DNA from: an uncultured Pelagibacteraceae bacterium
Lineage (GTDB): Bacteria; Pseudomonadota; Alphaproteobacteria; Pelagibacterales; Pelagibacteraceae
Assembly: GCA_902598825.1 (NCBI GenBank)
Contig: CACKDD010000001.1
Location: forward strand, 68,537-117,209
Reading direction: 5' to 3'
DNA: 48,673 nucleotides
Shown here: piece after piece, positions 24,631 to 35,057 of the stretch
Numbering within the stretch: position 1 is the first letter of the stretch
Layout of the letters: every line of letters begins with the position of its first letter
Position numbers and translations under genes: made by a program
Notes under the pieces: generated by a model
Told to the model about the DNA's origin: nothing
The model's database searches: none
The model's input: the letters and a program-made list of their open reading frames with translations, nothing else

Positions 24631-24647
24631 GTTATAATTATTCTAAA
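24631..24647. promoter_or_regulatory. PerR/Irr-like operator between irr and fabA
   Basis: The 15-base core TTATAATTATTCTAA (24632-24646) is identical to the katG operator except for the central base. It lies 19 bases upstream of the irr start and 60 bases upstream of fabA, so it could control either gene; proximity favours irr autoregulation. Confidence 0.6.
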
Positions 24648-24706
24648 CTAGTATTATAACTATATTATATAACCACAAAATCAAGTAAATAAGGTTACTC
24701 AATTTT

Positions 24707-25207
24707 ATGAAAAAAAACTCTTACTCATATGATGAGCTAATTAATTGTGGTGAAGGAAAACTATTTGGCCCAGGTAATGCTAAATTACCCCTTCCACCTA
24801 TGCTCATGTTTGATAGAATTACAGAAATTACTGATGACAAAGGTGCTTTTAAAAAAGGCTCTTTGAAAGCTGAATTGGATATAAAAAAAAACCTTTGGTT
24901 TTTTGATTGCCATTTTAAAGAAGACCCAGTTATGCCTGGTTGCCTTGGTCTTGATGCTATGTGGCAATTGGTAGGTTTCTATTTAGGCTGGATTGGAAAT
25001 CCAGGAAAAGGAAGAGCTCTAGGAGTTGGGACTGTAAAATTTACTGGTGAAGTTTTACAAAGTGTAAAAAATGTCAGATATGAGATAGATATGAAAAAAA
25101 TTATGTCTCCTGGAGGTACAACTGTAGGTCTTGCTAATGGAGTGGTATTAGCAGATAATAAAAAGATATATTCAGCAGATAGTTTAAAAGTGGGTTTATT
25201 TAAATAA
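24707..25207 (+). CDS. fabA: 3-hydroxydecanoyl-ACP dehydratase/isomerase
   Basis: FabA dehydrates 3-hydroxyacyl-ACP and isomerises trans-2- to cis-3-decenoyl-ACP, the branch point of anaerobic unsaturated fatty acid synthesis. The catalytic His69 and Asp83 lie in [27 protein letters not shown]. At 166 residues it is normal. It leads fabA-fabB-fabI, sharing one base with fabB (TAATG). It is divergent from the irr-like gene over 94 bases. Confidence 0.96.
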   Translation: MKKNSYSYDELINCGEGKLFGPGNAKLPLPPMLMFDRITEITDDKGAFKKGSLKAELDIKKNLWFFDCHFKEDPVMPGCLGLDAMWQLVGFYLGWIGNPGKGRALGVGTVKFTGEVLQSVKNVRYEIDMKKIMSPGGTTVGLANGVVLADNKKIYSADSLKVGLFK

Positions 25208-26418
25208 TGAAAAGAGTTGTAATTACAGGTTTGGGAGTAGTATCTTGTTTAGGTAACAATCAAGAAGAAGTTCATCAATCTCTATTAAATTCTAAATCTG
25301 GGATATCATTTAGTGAAGAATATAAAGAACATAATCTAAAAAGCCATGTCCATGGTAAACCAAATATAAAGCTTGAAGATCATATTGATAGAAAAACAAT
25401 AAGATTCATGGGATCAGGTTCTGCTTACAACTACATAGCAATGAAAGAAGCAATCGAAGACTCTGGATTAGAGGTAAGTGAAGTTAGTAACTTTAAAACA
25501 GGAATAGTTATGGGTTCGGGTGGTCCATCAATTGAAAATGTCATTTTAGCAGCAGATAAAACTAGAGCTAAAACTCCAAAATTAATGGGACCGTTTATTG
25601 TTCCAAGAACAATGGCTAGCACAGCTTCAGCTACACTTGCTGTTCCGTTTAAAATTAAAGGGACGAACTACACAATGAGTTCTGCTTGTGCAACAAGTGG
25701 CCACTGTATTGGAAACTCAATGGAATTAATTCAAATGGGAAAACAAGACGTTGTTTTTGCAGGTGGTAGTGAGGAGATACACTGGGCGATGACTGCAATG
25801 TTTGATGCTATGACAGCTTTATCTTCAAAATATAATGATACACCAGAGACAGCATCAAGAGCATATGATAAAAATAGAGATGGATTTGTAATTGCTGGTG
25901 GTGGTGGAGTGTTAGTGCTAGAAGAATACGAACATGCTAAAGCAAGAGGAGCTAAAATATACGCAGAATTAACCGGTTATGGAGCAACTTCAGATGGATA
26001 CGATATGGTGGCTCCATCAGGAGAAGGTGCTGTGAGATGTATGAAGATGGCTATGGCAACATCAAAAAATAAAATTGATTATATCAATACTCATGGAACA
26101 TCTACTCCAGTTGGAGACATTACAGAATTAAACGCTGTGAAAAATACTTTTGGAGATAATATTCCAAAAATTAGTTCAACTAAGTCATTATCAGGTCACC
26201 CTTTGGGGGCCGCATCAGTTCACGAAGCGATCTATTGTTTAATTATGATGAAAAATAATTTTATAGCAGGATCTGCTAATATTAATGAAATGGATGACGA
26301 AGCTAAAAAATTTCCAATAGTTGCTAAGACAGAAACTGGAACAACTTTGAATACAGTCATGTCTAATAGTTTTGGTTTTGGTGGAACCAATGCTGCTTTA
26401 ATTTTTGAAAAAGTTTGA
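25207..26418 (+). CDS. fabB: 3-oxoacyl-ACP synthase I
   Basis: The condensing enzyme that elongates cis-3-decenoyl-ACP, partner of FabA. The nucleophile Cys161 is in [14 protein letters not shown], and the two catalytic His are in [11 protein letters not shown] and [12 protein letters not shown]. The C-terminal [14 protein letters not shown] is typical. At 403 residues it is full length. Confidence 0.96.
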   Translation: MKRVVITGLGVVSCLGNNQEEVHQSLLNSKSGISFSEEYKEHNLKSHVHGKPNIKLEDHIDRKTIRFMGSGSAYNYIAMKEAIEDSGLEVSEVSNFKTGIVMGSGGPSIENVILAADKTRAKTPKLMGPFIVPRTMASTASATLAVPFKIKGTNYTMSSACATSGHCIGNSMELIQMGKQDVVFAGGSEEIHWAMTAMFDAMTALSSKYNDTPETASRAYDKNRDGFVIAGGGGVLVLEEYEHAKARGAKIYAELTGYGATSDGYDMVAPSGEGAVRCMKMAMATSKNKIDYINTHGTSTPVGDITELNAVKNTFGDNIPKISSTKSLSGHPLGAASVHEAIYCLIMMKNNFIAGSANINEMDDEAKKFPIVAKTETGTTLNTVMSNSFGFGGTNAALIFEKV

Positions 26419-26420
26419 TT

Positions 26421-27206
26421 ATGAGTTTAATGAAGGGTAAAAGAGGATTAATCATGGGCGTTGCTAATGAACGATCCATAGCTTGGGGTATTTCACAAAA
26501 ATTAGCTGAGGCAGGTGCTGAGCTTGCATTTACCTATTTAGGGGATGCTTTGAAAAAAAGAGTTATCCCGTTAGCTGAAAAATTAAATTCAAAAGTTACA
26601 TTTAGCTGTGATGTAGAAAAAAAAGAAGATGTAAAAAAGTTATTTGAAGATGTTAAATCACAATGGGGCGAAATAGATTTTGTAGTTCATGCAATAGCTT
26701 TTTCTGATAAATCAGAATTATCAGGAGAATATTTAAATACAACTAGAGAAAATTTTTTAAGAAGTATGTTAATTTCTTGTTTTTCATTTACGGAAGTTGC
26801 TAGAGAAGCATCTAAAGTAATCAAAAAGGGTGGAAGCTTAATCACATTAAGTTATGAAGCAAATAAAGCTATTCCAAATTATAATGTAATGGGTGTATGT
26901 AAGGCAGCTTTAGAGTCAAGTGTCAAGTATCTGGCTAGAGATTTAGGTGCAAAAGGCATGAGGGTAAACGCCATAAGTGCTGGACCTATTAAAACGCTGG
27001 CAGCATCTGCAATCGGAGATGCAAAATTTCTTTATAAATGGAATGAAGACCACTCTTTACTCAAAAGAAACGTTGATATTCATGATGTTGGAAATTCAGC
27101 ATTGTATTTATTAAGTGAACTTGCAAACGGTGTTACTGGTGAAATTCACTACGTAGACGCTGGATATAATAAAGTTGGGATGCCAGATCCTAAGAATATA
27201 ACTTAA
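26421..27206 (+). CDS. fabI: Enoyl-ACP reductase FabI
   Basis: NADH-dependent reduction of enoyl-ACP, completing the elongation cycle and usually the target of triclosan-type inhibitors. The N-terminal nucleotide motif is GLIMGVANERSIAWGISQKLAE and the active site is NYNVMGVCKAALE (Tyr-x6-Lys). RVNAISAGPIKTLAASAI follows. I use ATG 26421, two bases after the fabB stop; a TTG at 26415 would overlap fabB and add two residues. 261 residues is the usual length. Confidence 0.95.
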   Translation: MSLMKGKRGLIMGVANERSIAWGISQKLAEAGAELAFTYLGDALKKRVIPLAEKLNSKVTFSCDVEKKEDVKKLFEDVKSQWGEIDFVVHAIAFSDKSELSGEYLNTTRENFLRSMLISCFSFTEVAREASKVIKKGGSLITLSYEANKAIPNYNVMGVCKAALESSVKYLARDLGAKGMRVNAISAGPIKTLAASAIGDAKFLYKWNEDHSLLKRNVDIHDVGNSALYLLSELANGVTGEIHYVDAGYNKVGMPDPKNIT

Positions 27207-27240
27207 TGAAGCGGCAGGATTTGGACCTGTCACCCCCTCA
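27207..27240 (-). pseudogene. Possible degenerate tRNA 3' fragment (GC-rich T-arm-like hairpin)
   Basis: A strikingly GC-rich 34-base patch in a gap of only 40 bases between convergent fabI and pnp. Read on the minus strand it resembles the variable loop, T-arm and acceptor 3' strand of a tRNA: AGGGGGT, then ACAGG-TCCAAAT-CCTGC, then CGCTTCA. The T-loop has C where U55 is expected, one T-stem pair is broken, and no CCA follows. It could instead be a plain hairpin (GGCAGG/CCTGTC, 27213-27231) shared by the two mRNA 3' ends. Confidence 0.3.
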
Positions 27241-27246
27241 TTTTGA

Positions 27247-29319
27247 TTATTCAGCAACCTGTTTCATAGAAAGTTTAACTTTACCTCTATCAAAACCAAT
27301 CACTTTAACTTTTACTTCGTCACCTTCTTTGACAACGTCAGTAACTTTTGCAACTCTTTTGTCTGCTAGTTCTGAAATATGAACAAGTCCATCTTGTTTT
27401 CCCAAAAAATTAACAAATGCACCAAACTCCATAATTTTCATTACTTTACCTGAATAGATTTTATTCATTTCAGCTTTTGCAGTGATGTCTTTAATCATTT
27501 GCATTGCAATGTTTCTGGACTCTTCATCTGGAGCAGCAACTGTTACTACACCTTCATCATTAACATCTACTTTTGCACCTGATTTTTCAACAATCTCTCT
27601 GATTGTTGCTCCACCTTTTCCGATTACTGCAGCAATGTCTTTTTTATCAACATTTACTTGTTCCATTTTTGGAGTGTGTTTTCCAACATCAGCTCTTGAT
27701 TTGCCCAAAGCTTTATTCATTTCACCTAAAATGTGAATTCTTCCATCTTTAGCTTGTTTCAAAGCTTGCTCCATAATTTCAAAAGTAATACCAGTAATTT
27801 TGATATCCATTTGTAGTGAAGTAATTCCATCTTTAGTTCCAGCAACTTTAAAGTCCATATCTCCTAAGTGATCCTCGTCACCTAAAATGTCTGATAAAAC
27901 ACTAAAATCATCACCCTCTTTAATTAAACCCATTGCAATACCTGCAACTGGTTCTTTAATTGGAACACCAGCGTCCATCAATGCTAGAGATGCTCCACAA
28001 ACAGTAGCCATTGAAGATGATCCATTAGACTCAGTTATCTCTGACACAATTCTGAAGGTGTATGGAAATGACTCTTTTGATGGTAGTGAAGAGTTAATTG
28101 CTCTCCATGCTAGCTTACCATGTCCAATTTCACGTCTACCAGTTCCAATTCTTCCAGTTTCACCAACTGAAAAAGGAGGAAAGTTATAGTGTAGCATAAA
28201 TCTTTCTCTGTGTTGTCCATCCAAACTTTCTAATCTTTGCTCATCGTCAGAAGTTCCTAAAGTAGTAACAACTATTGCTTGAGTTTCGCCTCTGGTAAAT
28301 AATGCAGAGCCATGAGTTCTTGGCAAGACACCAACTTCACACGAAATAGCTCTTACATCAGATAAACCTCTGCCATCAATTCTATTTTTATTTTTTAGAA
28401 TGTCAGTTCTTACAATAGATTTTTCTAAACTTTTTAATTGGCTGTTCACATCAAGATCAGTGTAATTTTCGTCTTCTTCATAAAGTTTTTTTGCTTTATC
28501 TGTAATCTCTGAAATTTGATTTGATCTATCTTGTTTATCTTTAGTTGCAAAAGCCTTTTTAAGATCATCTGTAAATGTTGATTCAAGTTTTTTCTTAACT
28601 TCAGATAAGTCTTTTTTCTCAACATTCCATTCTGGTTTTCTACATTCTTTTGCTAGCTCTTCTATCATTTGGATCACTGGGATAAATCCCTCGTGTCCAA
28701 ACTTTACAGCATTTAGCATTTCCTCCTCTGATAAACCATTAGCTTCTGACTCAACCATCAGCACAGCATCTTTGGTACCTGCTACGACTAAATCTAAACT
28801 TGAGTTCTCTAATTCAACTTTTGATGGATTGAGAATATACTTACCATCAACAAAACCAACTCTAGATGCTCCTACTGGACCCATAAATGGCATTCCTGAA
28901 ATAGCTAATGCTGCCGATGAAGCAGTAATCGCTAAAATATCAGGTTGGTTTTCTTTATCATAGGAAATTACTGTGGGTAACAATTGTACCTCATTTTTAA
29001 ATTCATCTGGAAACAAAGGTCTAATTGGCCTATCAATTAATCTAGAGATTAACGTTTCGCTCTCAGTGGGTCTTGCTTCTCTTTTAAAATATCCACCAGG
29101 AATTTTTCCACCCGCATAATACTTTTCTTGATAGTTTACTGATAATGGAAAATAATCCATATCTGGATTTACTTTCTTTGCACCTACCACTGTTGCTAAA
29201 ATAACTGTCTCACCGGATGTTGCTATAATTGCTCCGTCTGCTTGTCTTGCTACTTTACCTGTTTCTAAACTTATTTTCTTCCCTGCTACTTCAATTTCCT
29301 TCTTGTATACTTTAAACAT
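27247..29319 (-). CDS. pnp: Polyribonucleotide nucleotidyltransferase (PNPase)
   Basis: Phosphorolytic 3'-5' exoribonuclease of the RNA degradosome. Two RNase PH domains (about residues 10-225 and 310-545) are followed by a KH domain ([20 protein letters not shown]) and a C-terminal S1 domain ([30 protein letters not shown]). I use ATG 29319 ([22 protein letters not shown]), which fits the conserved PNPase start; an upstream ATG at 29349 would add ten non-conserved residues. The product is about 690 residues. It follows rpsO, as in most proteobacteria. Confidence 0.96.
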   Translation of the reverse strand: MFKVYKKEIEVAGKKISLETGKVARQADGAIIATSGETVILATVVGAKKVNPDMDYFPLSVNYQEKYYAGGKIPGGYFKREARPTESETLISRLIDRPIRPLFPDEFKNEVQLLPTVISYDKENQPDILAITASSAALAISGMPFMGPVGASRVGFVDGKYILNPSKVELENSSLDLVVAGTKDAVLMVESEANGLSEEEMLNAVKFGHEGFIPVIQMIEELAKECRKPEWNVEKKDLSEVKKKLESTFTDDLKKAFATKDKQDRSNQISEITDKAKKLYEEDENYTDLDVNSQLKSLEKSIVRTDILKNKNRIDGRGLSDVRAISCEVGVLPRTHGSALFTRGETQAIVVTTLGTSDDEQRLESLDGQHRERFMLHYNFPPFSVGETGRIGTGRREIGHGKLAWRAINSSLPSKESFPYTFRIVSEITESNGSSSMATVCGASLALMDAGVPIKEPVAGIAMGLIKEGDDFSVLSDILGDEDHLGDMDFKVAGTKDGITSLQMDIKITGITFEIMEQALKQAKDGRIHILGEMNKALGKSRADVGKHTPKMEQVNVDKKDIAAVIGKGGATIREIVEKSGAKVDVNDEGVVTVAAPDEESRNIAMQMIKDITAKAEMNKIYSGKVMKIMEFGAFVNFLGKQDGLVHISELADKRVAKVTDVVKEGDEVKVKVIGFDRGKVKLSMKQVAE

Positions 29320-29377
29320 TTCATTTCCATTTCTTTTCGTTCGTTTCATTCCATTTCATTCTATCTAACTTGATCTT

Positions 29378-29626
29378 CTATTTTCTTAAATTCAATTTCG
29401 ATAGCACATTCTTGTAAGAATCCATTTTATTTTTTTTTAGGTATTCTAACAATTTCTTTCTTCTATTGACGGCTCTCAATAATCCAATTGAAGAATGTTT
29501 ATCTTTTTTAAACTTCTTAATATGAATTGAAAGAGTTTCAATTTTATCTGTTAGCAAAGCAATCTGAATTTCTGAAGATCCAGTATCTTTATCATGAATT
29601 GCCAATTCTTGTATTTTTTTGTTCAT
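29378..29626 (-). CDS. rpsO: 30S ribosomal protein S15
   Basis: A 16S rRNA-binding protein that organises the central domain of the 30S subunit. At 82 residues it is slightly shorter than the usual 88-89, the difference being at the N-terminus. The core DTGSSEIQIALLTDKIETLSIHIKKFKKDKHSSIGLLRAVNRRKKLLEYLKK is unmistakable. It lies 11 bases after rbfA; truB, usually between them, is absent. Confidence 0.96.
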   Translation of the reverse strand: MNKKIQELAIHDKDTGSSEIQIALLTDKIETLSIHIKKFKKDKHSSIGLLRAVNRRKKLLEYLKKNKMDSYKNVLSKLNLRK

Positions 29627-29637
29627 TTTATTTATTC

Positions 29638-30006
29638 CTATTTGTTTGTTTGTTTTATTAAATTTTCGATTTTTTCAGCATATTCAAATGACTCATCTTT
29701 TCGAAAAATCAGCTTTGGTAAAAATTTCATACTAACTTTCTGAGATAAAATTTTTCTAATCATAAATGAATAGTCTTTTAAAATTTTTATAATTTCTTCA
29801 GCATTTTTTCCTCCTAAAGGAAGAACATACGCTTTTGCTATTTTTAAATCTTGGCTCATTCTCACCTCAGTCACAGTTATTGTATTTGTTTCTAAATTCG
29901 GGACCTTAGCCTCATTTCTTATAAAAATCATACTTAAAGACTGTTTAATCATTTCGCCGACTCTAAGCTGTCTCTGTGAAATCGGTTTTCCTATTCTATC
30001 AGCCAT
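29638..30006 (-). CDS. rbfA: Ribosome-binding factor A
   Basis: A KH-like 30S maturation factor acting on the 5' helix of 16S rRNA, important for cold growth. 122 residues. The start RQLRVGEMIKQSLSMIF, the conserved ITVTEVRMSQDLKIAKAYVLPLGG and the C-terminal LPKLIFRKDESFEYAEKIENLI fit the family. It shares one base with infB (ATG inside TAATG). Confidence 0.94.
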   Translation of the reverse strand: MADRIGKPISQRQLRVGEMIKQSLSMIFIRNEAKVPNLETNTITVTEVRMSQDLKIAKAYVLPLGGKNAEEIIKILKDYSFMIRKILSQKVSMKFLPKLIFRKDESFEYAEKIENLIKQTNK

Positions 30007-32225
30007 TATATCGACCTTTCTGTAGATGTAACACTAAAAGCCTCTATTGTGTCATTTTTTTGAAAATCCATATAATCTTTGACTGTTATTCCGCACTCCT
30101 GTCCATTACTAACTTGTTTAACTTGATTCTTTTCCCTAAATAACGTGCCTACTTTGCCCGTATAGATTATGGAACCATCTCTAATCACTCTTACATCAGA
30201 AGTGCTATTAATTTCTCCATCTGTAATTTTCGAACCTGCAACTTTGCCTGCGCCTGAAACTTTAAAAATTTCTAAAATTTGAGCAGTTCCTGTAATTTTT
30301 TCTTGAATATCAGGTGCTAATAATCCAGACATTTTTTGCTTAACATGATCTAAGACCTCATAAATAATATTATATGAGGAAATCTTAATTTTTTCGTTTT
30401 CTGCAAGTTTTTTTGCCTCTTTGCTTGGTTTAACATTAAATGCGATTAAAACAGCATTTGAAGCTTTCGCTAACGTGACGTCAGTCTCAGTTACCATTCC
30501 AATATCAGCTAAAATTATTTTTGGTTTTACTTCATCGTGTTTTATTTGACTAATAGCACTTTTAATTGCTTCTGATGATCCATGCACATCAGATTTGATT
30601 ATTAAATTTAATTCTTCAGATGACTTATTTGAAAAGGCACTATCTTGTGTGGCAAATGTTAAAGGATTTTTTCCCTCTTTAAATTCGTGAGCTCTATTTT
30701 CGCTCAGAGTTTTAGCCTCTTTTTCGTTATCAAGGACAATGAAATCATCTCCAGATTTTGCAGCTCCATTAATTCCTAAAATTTCTATCGGTGTTGATGG
30801 TGGAGCATCGTTGATATTTTTCCCTTTATCATCAATTATTGCTCTAATTTTTCCCCATCTCAATCCACTTACAAAAAAATCTCCTTTTTTTAAGGTTCCA
30901 GCTGTTATAATTATATTTGCTACTGGCCCTCTTCCAACATCAATTTTGGACTCTAAAACAATCCCTGTTGCTTTGGACTCAAAATCTGTTTTTAAATCTA
31001 AAATTTCAGCCTGGAGTATTATTGAATCTAACAATTTATCTAGGTTTAATTTTGTCTTAGCTGAAATCTCAACCATTAAAGTATCTCCTGATAAATCTTC
31101 AGCTATTAATTCATATTCTAATAACTGGTTTTTAATTTTTTGTGGATCTGCTTCAGGCAGATCACATTTATTAATTGCAACTACGATTGGAACATTTGCT
31201 GCTTTTGCATGCTTAATTGACTCTATAGTTTGAGGTTTTACACCATCATCAGCTGCTACAACTAAAACTACAATATCTGTAAGTTTTGAACCTCTTGCTC
31301 TCATTTCGGTAAATGCTGCATGGCCCGGAGTGTCTATAAAAGTCAGTTTATTATTTTTATTTTCAATTTGATAAGCTCCAATATGTTGTGTAATTCCTCC
31401 AAATTCACCAGAAACTACATTAGCACTTCTTAAAACATCAAGAACTGAAGTTTTGCCATGATCTACATGTCCCATAACTGTTATTATAGGAGGTCTATTT
31501 TTTAAATTTTCTGTTCTTGACGCCTTTATCTTTTGAATTATCTCTTCTGTCTTCTCCTCTCTAATTGGGTTATGTCCAAATTCTTTAACTAAAAACTCTG
31601 CAGTATCTGCTGCTAAACTTTGATTGATAGTCACTGTCACACCCATACCAAACAAGTACTTTATTACGTTACTAGATTGCTCAGCCATTCTATTAGCAAG
31701 CTCTCTAACTGTAATTGTTTCTGGAATATTAATATCTCTTTTAATGGGTTTTAAGCTTTCTTGAACATCATCTTTTGATAAATTTTTATTTTCCTTTTGC
31801 CTTGCCCTTTTTACAGACGCTAAACTTCTTTCTCTTGCCTCTATTTGATCACTTAAGGCTCTTGAAACAGTTAATTTTAGTTCTCTTTTCTTCGTTCCAG
31901 ATTTCAAACTTTTTTTATTTTTACTTTCATTGTCTTCTTTAAGTCTTTTTGTAGCTCTTTGTTCAGCTAGTTTACGTCTTTCAAAATCACTTGGTAACTG
32001 TGTGCTTTTTGGAGAAAAACTTGGTTTAAATGAAGCTCCCCTGTTTAACGGTGAGGTAGACTTTGACTTATTAAAACTGGATTTAAATGAACTACCCTTA
32101 TTTGAAAACTTGTTTGATTGCTTTTCTATTATTACAGAATTTTTACCTTGAGTTTTTGCTTTCTCAATATTTTGGATTGATCTTTTGGCTATACCAGATA
32201 TTTTTAATTTTGTTTTTTTTTCCAT
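30006..32225 (-). CDS. infB: Translation initiation factor IF-2
   Basis: GTPase that delivers fMet-tRNA to the 30S complex. The N-terminal third (about residues 1-165) is a Lys/Ser-rich low-complexity region. The IF2_N helix ([22 protein letters not shown]) follows, then the G domain: [12 protein letters not shown] (G1), [15 protein letters not shown] (G3), [10 protein letters not shown] (G4). The C-terminal beta-barrel domains bind the initiator tRNA. 739 residues is short for alphaproteobacteria, mainly by trimming of the N-terminus. It starts 10 bases after nusA; ylxR is missing between them. Confidence 0.97.
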   Translation of the reverse strand: MEKKTKLKISGIAKRSIQNIEKAKTQGKNSVIIEKQSNKFSNKGSSFKSSFNKSKSTSPLNRGASFKPSFSPKSTQLPSDFERRKLAEQRATKRLKEDNESKNKKSLKSGTKKRELKLTVSRALSDQIEARERSLASVKRARQKENKNLSKDDVQESLKPIKRDINIPETITVRELANRMAEQSSNVIKYLFGMGVTVTINQSLAADTAEFLVKEFGHNPIREEKTEEIIQKIKASRTENLKNRPPIITVMGHVDHGKTSVLDVLRSANVVSGEFGGITQHIGAYQIENKNNKLTFIDTPGHAAFTEMRARGSKLTDIVVLVVAADDGVKPQTIESIKHAKAANVPIVVAINKCDLPEADPQKIKNQLLEYELIAEDLSGDTLMVEISAKTKLNLDKLLDSIILQAEILDLKTDFESKATGIVLESKIDVGRGPVANIIITAGTLKKGDFFVSGLRWGKIRAIIDDKGKNINDAPPSTPIEILGINGAAKSGDDFIVLDNEKEAKTLSENRAHEFKEGKNPLTFATQDSAFSNKSSEELNLIIKSDVHGSSEAIKSAISQIKHDEVKPKIILADIGMVTETDVTLAKASNAVLIAFNVKPSKEAKKLAENEKIKISSYNIIYEVLDHVKQKMSGLLAPDIQEKITGTAQILEIFKVSGAGKVAGSKITDGEINSTSDVRVIRDGSIIYTGKVGTLFREKNQVKQVSNGQECGITVKDYMDFQKNDTIEAFSVTSTERSI

Positions 32226-32235
32226 AGCTCATCTC

Positions 32236-33789
32236 TCAATCTTTGTAAACAATTTCTCTTGCTGACATAATTAGTCCATCAGCCTCTTCTTTTGAAAGAG
32301 CAAAATCTTCTAAATACCCGTGAACTTTAACTCTTTCTCCTTTTACGATATCAAATCCACCTGTTAATTCATCTGATGCAAGATCAGCAAAATCCTCTAA
32401 TGTTAAAATTTTTTGATTTCCAAGCGTAACGAGCATCCCTGGAGTCAAACCTTTTAAAGTTATCAATGCATCTTCCAAACCCAATTCTTTTATTCTTTCA
32501 GAGATGTGCTCTTGATCTTTTTGATAAAATTCTTTTGCTCGATCAATAAGTGCTTTAGCTGTATCTTCTTCTATTCCTTCAATTTTTCCTAAAATTTCTG
32601 ATGAACTATCTTTAATATCATCTATTGTAGAAAATCCTTCAGCAACAAGTAATTGTCCAAGTGTCTCATCCAATTCTAAATTTTTAACAAAATTCTCAGT
32701 TTTTTCCTTAAATTCAAGCTGTCTTCTTTCAGAGTCCTCAGCATCAGTCATTATGTTAATTTCATAATTTAATAGTTTAGTTGCAAGTCTTACATTTTGA
32801 CCTCTTCTACCAATTGCTTTGCTCAAATTTTCTTCTGTAAGAATTACATCAAGTTTTTTTCTTTCTAAATCAATATTAACTCTTTGAACTTCTGCGGGTG
32901 ATAACGCGCTTGAAACTAAAATCGCTGGATCTTCAGACCAGTTTACAATATCAATTTTTTCTCCTTGAAGCTCATTTACTACAGCTTGAACTCTAGAACC
33001 CCTCATACCAACGCAAGCTCCAACAGGGTCAAGTGAAGTATCGACAGCTTTTACACAAATTTTCGCTCTACTTCCTGGATCTCTTGCGGAAGATTTAATC
33101 TCAATTAAACCATCATAAATTTCTGGAACCTCTTGAACAAAAAGTTTTTCCATAAACTTTGGGTGGGCTCTAGATAAAAATATTTGTTGTCCACGAGGTT
33201 CTCTTCTTACATCGTGGCAGTACGCTTTTATTCTGTCTCCAGCTTTAATATTTTCTCTTGGGATAATCTCATTTTTTTGGATGATTGCTTCTGTTCTTCC
33301 AAGATCAACAATCACATTTCCAAATTCTAATCTTTTTACTATCCCACTTAAAATAGTATCTTTTTTTTCTATAAAATCATTAAACTGTCTTTCTCTTTCG
33401 GCTTCTCTTACATTCGAGTTAATTACTTGTTTAGCTGTTTGAGCAGCAATTCTTCCAAAATCAAATGATGGCAAGGGTTGTAAAACTTCATCACCAATCG
33501 ACTTGTCTTTATTTGTTTGATTGAGATTGATTGCGTCTTCTAATTTAATTTCAGTATTTGCGTTTTCTGGATTTTCAGAAACAATTAATTTTCTAAAAAT
33601 TTCTATATCACCATTATCTCTATTAATGATAACTTTAATCTCGTTGTCTTGGCCGAATTTAGATTTAGCAGCCTTTGCAATTCCTGTTTCCATTGACGAT
33701 ATTATCAATTCTTTATCTATAGATTTTTCCAAAGCTACTGCTTCTGCTATTCTCAATAATTCAAGTTTATCAGCTCTTTTATTTAACAT
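32236..33789 (-). CDS. nusA: Transcription termination/antitermination factor NusA
   Basis: Binds RNA polymerase and nascent RNA, stimulating pausing, termination and rRNA antitermination. Order: N-terminal polymerase-binding domain (about residues 1-125), S1 (GIVKRLEFGNVIVDLGRTEAII), KH1 (PVGACVGMRGSRVQAVVNELQGEKIDIV), KH2 (LSKAIGRRGQNVRLATKL), then two C-terminal AR-type helix-hairpin repeats. I use ATG 33789 (MLNKRADKLELLRIAEAVA), as the extra upstream residues in the open frame come from the terminator hairpin. A GGAG lies 11 bases upstream of this ATG. Product 517 residues. Confidence 0.96.
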   Translation of the reverse strand: MLNKRADKLELLRIAEAVALEKSIDKELIISSMETGIAKAAKSKFGQDNEIKVIINRDNGDIEIFRKLIVSENPENANTEIKLEDAINLNQTNKDKSIGDEVLQPLPSFDFGRIAAQTAKQVINSNVREAERERQFNDFIEKKDTILSGIVKRLEFGNVIVDLGRTEAIIQKNEIIPRENIKAGDRIKAYCHDVRREPRGQQIFLSRAHPKFMEKLFVQEVPEIYDGLIEIKSSARDPGSRAKICVKAVDTSLDPVGACVGMRGSRVQAVVNELQGEKIDIVNWSEDPAILVSSALSPAEVQRVNIDLERKKLDVILTEENLSKAIGRRGQNVRLATKLLNYEINIMTDAEDSERRQLEFKEKTENFVKNLELDETLGQLLVAEGFSTIDDIKDSSSEILGKIEGIEEDTAKALIDRAKEFYQKDQEHISERIKELGLEDALITLKGLTPGMLVTLGNQKILTLEDFADLASDELTGGFDIVKGERVKVHGYLEDFALSKEEADGLIMSAREIVYKD

Positions 33790-33804
33790 AATTTTGTTTG
33801 CTCC

Positions 33805-33831
33805 AAAAAAAAATGGGCTCAGGCCCATTTT
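33805..33831 (-). terminator. Intrinsic terminator/attenuator in the nusA leader
   Basis: On the minus strand, AAAATGGGC-CTGA-GCCCATTTT (9-bp perfect stem) runs into five more T, then directly into the GGAG of nusA. It can end metK transcripts. It also sits inside any transcript from the nusA promoter at 33854-33881, so it would act as an attenuator. Confidence 0.85.
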
Positions 33832-33853
33832 GATATTTCAACAATGTGTTGTG

Positions 33854-33881
33854 AATATAGTAAAGTTTCTCACTAATTCAA
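33854..33881 (-). promoter_or_regulatory. Predicted nusA operon promoter
   Basis: Minus-strand -35 TTGAAT (33876-33881), 16-bp spacer, -10 TATATT (33854-33859); start site about 33847. The dyad CAACA-ATG-TGTTG (33839-33851) straddles the start site and could be an operator. Confidence 0.55.
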
Positions 33882-33887
33882 TAAAAA

Positions 33888-35057
33888 CTATTTAGAAAAA
33901 ATGCTTAATTTATCAGTTTTTTCCCATGAAAATGAACCATTATTTTCTGGTGTTCTACCAAAATGACCATAGGCAGATGTTTTTTCATATATGGGTTTAT
34001 TTAATTTAAGCATCTCTCTAATTCCTCTTGGGCTTAAATCAAAATTTTCCTTAATTTTTTCTATGACAAATTTATTCTTATCCAAATCATTATCAAACAA
34101 ATCAACATAAATTGACAAAGGTTTGGAAACACCAATGGCATAAGCTAGCTGAATTAAGCATTTATTACTTATTTTTGAAGCTACAATATTTTTTGCAATA
34201 TATCTTGCTGCATAAGCTGCTGATCTATCAACTTTAGTAGGATCTTTTCCTGAAAAAGCCCCTCCACCGTGTGGAGCCGCTCCACCATAAGTATCAACTA
34301 TTATTTTTCTTCCTGTTAACCCACAATCTCCATCTGGACCACCTATTACAAAATTCCCAGTTGGGTTAACATAAAACTCTTCTTCATTAAAACCACCAAG
34401 AAAATTTTCTGGTATTGCTTTAATCATATAAGGTCTCAATAAATCTATTACTTGAGCTTGATTTACATCCTTAGAATGTTGGGAAGATATAACTACAGAC
34501 TTAATTTTAACTGGTTTACCATCAATATATTCAAAGGTTACCTGACTTTTAGAATCTGGTTCAATATTTTTAAGTTTACCTGTTTTTCTATCCTCAGCCA
34601 TTAATCTTAGAATTTTGTGAGAATAATGAATTGGTGCTGGCATTAATACATCAGTTTCATTGCAAGCATATCCAAACATAATTCCTTGATCACCAGCTCC
34701 TTCATCTTTATTTCCAGATGAGTCTACTCCCATAGCAATATCAGCAGATTGAGAATGTAAGTGACTTTCAATCTTTGTAGCTTCTTTCCAAGTAAAACCC
34801 TCTTGGTCATAGCCAATATCTTTTATACAGTTCCTAACTTTTTCTATTAATTCATCTTTTTTAATTTCTGGACCTCTTACCTCACCAGCCAAAACAACTT
34901 TATTGGTTGTAGTAAGTGTTTCACACGCTACTCTTGAAAATGGATCTCTAGAAAGATAGCTATCTACAACCATATCTGAAATTCTATCTGAAACTTTATC
35001 TGGGTGTCCTTCTGATACAGACTCACTAGTAAAAAGATAATTTTTAAGATTACTCAT
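33888..35057 (-). CDS. metK: S-adenosylmethionine synthetase
   Basis: Makes SAM from methionine and ATP. The N-terminal [35 protein letters not shown] (methionine-binding loop) and [23 protein letters not shown] (phosphate loop) are present; 389 residues is normal. Its start overlaps the end of lnt by 8 bases. I saw no SAM riboswitch: there is no leader, because the gene is inside the operon. Confidence 0.97.
   Translation of the reverse strand: MSNLKNYLFTSESVSEGHPDKVSDRISDMVVDSYLSRDPFSRVACETLTTTNKVVLAGEVRGPEIKKDELIEKVRNCIKDIGYDQEGFTWKEATKIESHLHSQSADIAMGVDSSGNKDEGAGDQGIMFGYACNETDVLMPAPIHYSHKILRLMAEDRKTGKLKNIEPDSKSQVTFEYIDGKPVKIKSVVISSQHSKDVNQAQVIDLLRPYMIKAIPENFLGGFNEEEFYVNPTGNFVIGGPDGDCGLTGRKIIVDTYGGAAPHGGGAFSGKDPTKVDRSAAYAARYIAKNIVASKISNKCLIQLAYAIGVSKPLSIYVDLFDNDLDKNKFVIEKIKENFDLSPRGIREMLKLNKPIYEKTSAYGHFGRTPENNGSFSWEKTDKLSIFSK

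Noticed and set aside
27482..28963. Plus-strand ORFs inside pnp
   Set aside because: Antisense shadows with low-complexity translations; pnp itself is fully conserved in the other frame.
29320..29377. Short degenerate GAATGAAATGG-like repeats between rpsO and pnp
   Set aside because: Too short and irregular to call a repeat element; probably composition.
33789..33828. NusA starting at 33828 with 13 extra residues
   Set aside because: These codons lie in the terminator hairpin and its T-tract; the conserved NusA N-terminus begins at 33789 behind a GGAG.
33832..33890. A SAM riboswitch near metK
   Set aside because: The hairpin lies after metK, before nusA, and has no SAM-riboswitch features; metK has no leader of its own.
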